Source of the DNA: Pholiota molesta
Taxonomy: Eukaryota > Basidiomycota > Agaricomycetes > Agaricales > Strophariaceae
Length of the DNA: 64,000 bases
NCBI GenBank assembly: GCA_014925825.1
Contig: JACGCK010000014.1
Location: forward strand, 558,001 to 622,000
Direction: 5' to 3'
Shown here one piece after another: positions 61,646 to 64,000 of the stretch (within the stretch, counting starts at the first letter, position 1; the number at the start of each line of letters is the position of its first letter). The notes beneath the pieces were generated by a model. It worked only from the letters and a program-made list of their open reading frames with translations, searched no databases and had not been told where the DNA came from. A program made the translations under genes and the position numbers.

Positions 61646-63192
61646 ATGTCGTTCAGCGCCTTCCGCAACCCCCTCCGCGCCGCCGTGCGCAGGGCTGCCC
61701 AGCCGTCGAGATTCCAGCTCCGCTCCTCCTTCAACCGCAGGTTCTCTGACACGCCCCCGCCCCCACCTCCCGCAGCGAAGTCTTCGAACAATACTCTCTA
61801 CTATGGCCTCGGGGGTATCGTTATCGGGGCTGTTGGGTACTACATCTACACTAGTAACGCTGCTAGCAATGCCGTGAAGTCTGGCGTGCAGTCCGCCAAG
61901 GTCCAGGTTAACTTTGTTCCCTCCAAGGAGGACTACATCAAGGTTCGTGGCGTCGTTGTATTCCGCGACTTCCAGGCTTATTAGCGTTATTGTAGGTCTA
62001 CAATAGGATTGCGGAGATCATGGATGAAGCTGGCGACTACGACGGTCAGTATCCCTCTATATCACATCATTCTCTCGTCTCATGCCATGTTCCACGCAGA
62101 TGGTTCTTATGGCCCCGTTCTCCTCCGTCTCGCCTGGCACTCGTCTGGAACATATGATAAGGATTCTAACACTGGTGGAAGGTGTGTCTCCACTCATATG
62201 TGCAACAAATGCCCAGCCTCTGATATCACATGAAATTGCGACAGCAACTACGCTACCATGCGCTTCGAACCCGAAGCCAAATACGGTGCCAACGCAGGCC
62301 TGCACGTCGCTCGCGAAGTCATGGAGAAGATCAAGCAGGAATTCCCTTGGATTACCTACGGTGATCTCTGGACCCTCGGTGGTGTTGCTGCTGTTCAGGT
62401 ATATTTTGGGCATACTTTTCGCACTTCAAATAATGGGATTCTGATATATGGTATTATTTTGGTAGGAAATGGGAGGACCCAAGATCCCCTGGCGCCCCGG
62501 TCGCGTTGACGGTACCGAATCTCAAGTTCCCCCCGATGGTCGTCTTCCCGACGGCAGCCAAGGCGCGGACCACCTCAGGAATATCTTCTACCGCATGGGG
62601 TATGCCACCTCCAACACACCCTTCCTTCTCAATGAACCCGACTAATGTTTTATCGAAGTTTCAACGACCAGGACATCGTCGCGCTCTCCGGCGCACACGC
62701 GCTGGGCCGCTGCCACCGCGACCGCTCCGGCTTCGAGGGCCCCTGGACGTTCGCGCCGACCACGGTGACGAACGACTACTTCAAGCTGCTCTTCGACGAG
62801 AAGTGGGTGTGGAAGCGCTGGGACGGGCCGAAGCAGCTCGAGGACAAGACGACGCGGAGCCTGATGATGCTGCCGACGGACTATGTGCTGGTGCAGGATA
62901 AGAACTTCAAGAAGTTCGCGAAGCAGTATGCGGATAGCCAGGATCTTTGGTTCAAGGAGTGCGTTTTTTTTTCCTTCCCAATTTTTGGGTTGGTAACTGG
63001 GAGATTTGGGATCGTTATTGATATTTCTTTTTTGATAGCTTCTCCAAAGCGGTCTCTACTCTTTTCGAGCTTGGTGTCCCCACCGAACAGTTCGTTGCCG
63101 CCGAGGCCTGGATTCTGCCTACTGTCGAGGAGCAGCAGCAGGAGAAGAAGCAGCAGGAGGAGAAGAAGCCAGAGGAGGAGAAGAAGAACTAG
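61646..63192 (+). CDS. CCP1: Mitochondrial cytochrome c peroxidase
   Basis: Heme peroxidase of the intermembrane space that reduces hydrogen peroxide with electrons from cytochrome c. Seven exons join in phase: 61646-61942, 61996-62044, 62100-62181, 62245-62398, 62466-62599, 62659-62958 and 63039-63192, giving 389 residues. Residues 1-~35 are an Arg-rich mitochondrial presequence, followed by a hydrophobic segment ([17 protein letters not shown]) of the kind used for intermembrane-space sorting. Distal [11 protein letters not shown] (Arg, Trp, His), proximal [12 protein letters not shown], the radical-site Trp in GFEGPWTF and the Asp in LPTDY are all present. The chain ends with a Glu/Lys/Gln-rich tail of about 20 residues not found in yeast Ccp1. 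Confidence 0.95.
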
Positions 63193-64000
63193 AATGCCTC
63201 CCTCTTCCTGCGGCCACATTTATCTGCAGTTCGCGATCCCTGAATTACTAACGTCAATCGACTCGAATGCTTACTGATGGTGGACATCCTGTTCTATTGG
63301 TTCATTTCTTCCCCTCGTCATTTTTGCTATATTTGTGTTGGAGTGATCTATGTGGAATGGATGATGGTGTGGACAGAGTATATATTTTTGCTTGTATGTA
63401 GAAAGAGAGTTTGGTAGATGCGATAGATGACTAGATTAGATCTACATGTTTGTTGGCGGAATATATTGGGTTGGTTCTTGGAAGTAGGGGCATCCGTTTT
63501 GAGAACAACGTCAGTCTGTTTGGACGGAGAGCCTTTGGTACGTCTCAATTGAACAGAACGCAGGGAATTAATTTTATGCCTAATGTCGATACTGAATCCG
63601 AATCTTATACTCCTTTCTAATAAAATCTCGCAGGGCACGAAGTTCAATCGCTGGAAACAATATACATACAGGAAGCAGGACTGTTCATCAGCAAATCTAT
63701 AAACAGGAGAGATGTGATTTAGGCGCCGTCCCCATTCCCTCAACGTCCTCTGAAATAACTTACACGATGACTCTTACAGCCTTGATTGTGCCTGCTTTGA
63801 ACGCCTCTCTGCACCTTCACTCTCCTTCGTCGTTATCGAAAATTTGTGCGTCAAAAAGAGCGCGACGTCCTCCGCTACATTAGGGATTCACCACATCAAT
63901 GAACCATCTCCTATAGGTTAGATGTAATGGATCCTCACCGAATTCTCTTGGCTTTTCCTGTACGCACTGGATATGCGGGGCGAGAGTTCAGCGGAAAGAC
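63193..64000. other. 3' flank of CCP1 and right window edge
   Basis: No secure gene. A possible minus-strand 3' exon pair is listed separately. Confidence 0.5.
63880..64000 (-). CDS. Possible 3' end of a gene cut by the window edge
   Basis: Reading in from the right edge, a frame encodes ...PAYPVRTGKAKRIR up to a GTGAGG donor near 63938. After a short intron ending in CCTATAG it continues RWFIDVVNP and stops at 63880. Phases agree, but only about 30 residues are visible, so support is weak. Not recognised. Confidence 0.25.

Overview
The window is nuclear DNA of a filamentous basidiomycete, most likely an agaricomycete. The evidence is dense genes on both strands, many 48-80 nt GT-AG introns, a DUF6699-type protein, a wax-synthase-like acyltransferase, a HET protein, an F-box protein and a multi-exon P450. 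I assembled exon models by hand by checking splice sites and reading phase. No tRNA, rRNA or CRISPR array was recognised.

Layout. 1-10 kb: purine synthesis enzyme ADE6 (+), a two-helix membrane protein (-), an SR-rich NKAP-like protein (-) and sorting nexin 3 (+). 11-17.4 kb: a hypothetical protein, a wax-synthase-like acyltransferase and a 15-exon NIPA-type magnesium transporter, all on -. 18.25-19.34 kb: a non-autonomous hAT-like transposon with an 8-bp target duplication and GC-rich coding-like cargo. 20-31.6 kb: a MYND zinc-finger protein (-), glyoxalase I (-), a secreted ferritin-like protein (+), an Ariadne-type RBR ubiquitin ligase (+) and a Rex1-type RNA exonuclease (-). 31.6-41 kb is gene-poor, with two low-complexity proteins and a doubtful spliced gene. 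41-52.5 kb: a HET protein and an F-box protein (both -), then lysyl-tRNA synthetase (-) divergent from the GATOR2/SEA subunit MIO/SEA4 (+). 54.7-63.2 kb: a small secreted cysteine-rich protein (+), a DUF6699-like protein (-), a cytochrome P450 (-) and mitochondrial cytochrome c peroxidase (+).

Most genes are housekeeping genes: purine synthesis, translation, TORC1 signalling, endosomal sorting, RNA processing, ubiquitin ligation, methylglyoxal and peroxide detoxification. They do not form one pathway. The P450 and the wax-synthase-like enzyme are 44 kb apart, so I do not call a biosynthetic cluster.

Two cautions and several points of interest. ADE6 and MIO/SEA4 are conserved along their length but cut by many one-base frameshifts, nearly all missing bases in homopolymers, while neighbouring long multi-exon genes are intact. 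This looks like base-calling error more than decay. The most interesting items are the hAT-like element with its cargo, two protein-coding microexons (6 nt and 14 nt) that carry conserved motifs, a lysyl-tRNA synthetase with a weak upstream start that adds a mitochondrial-type presequence, and a diverged promoter duplication near the ferritin-like gene.
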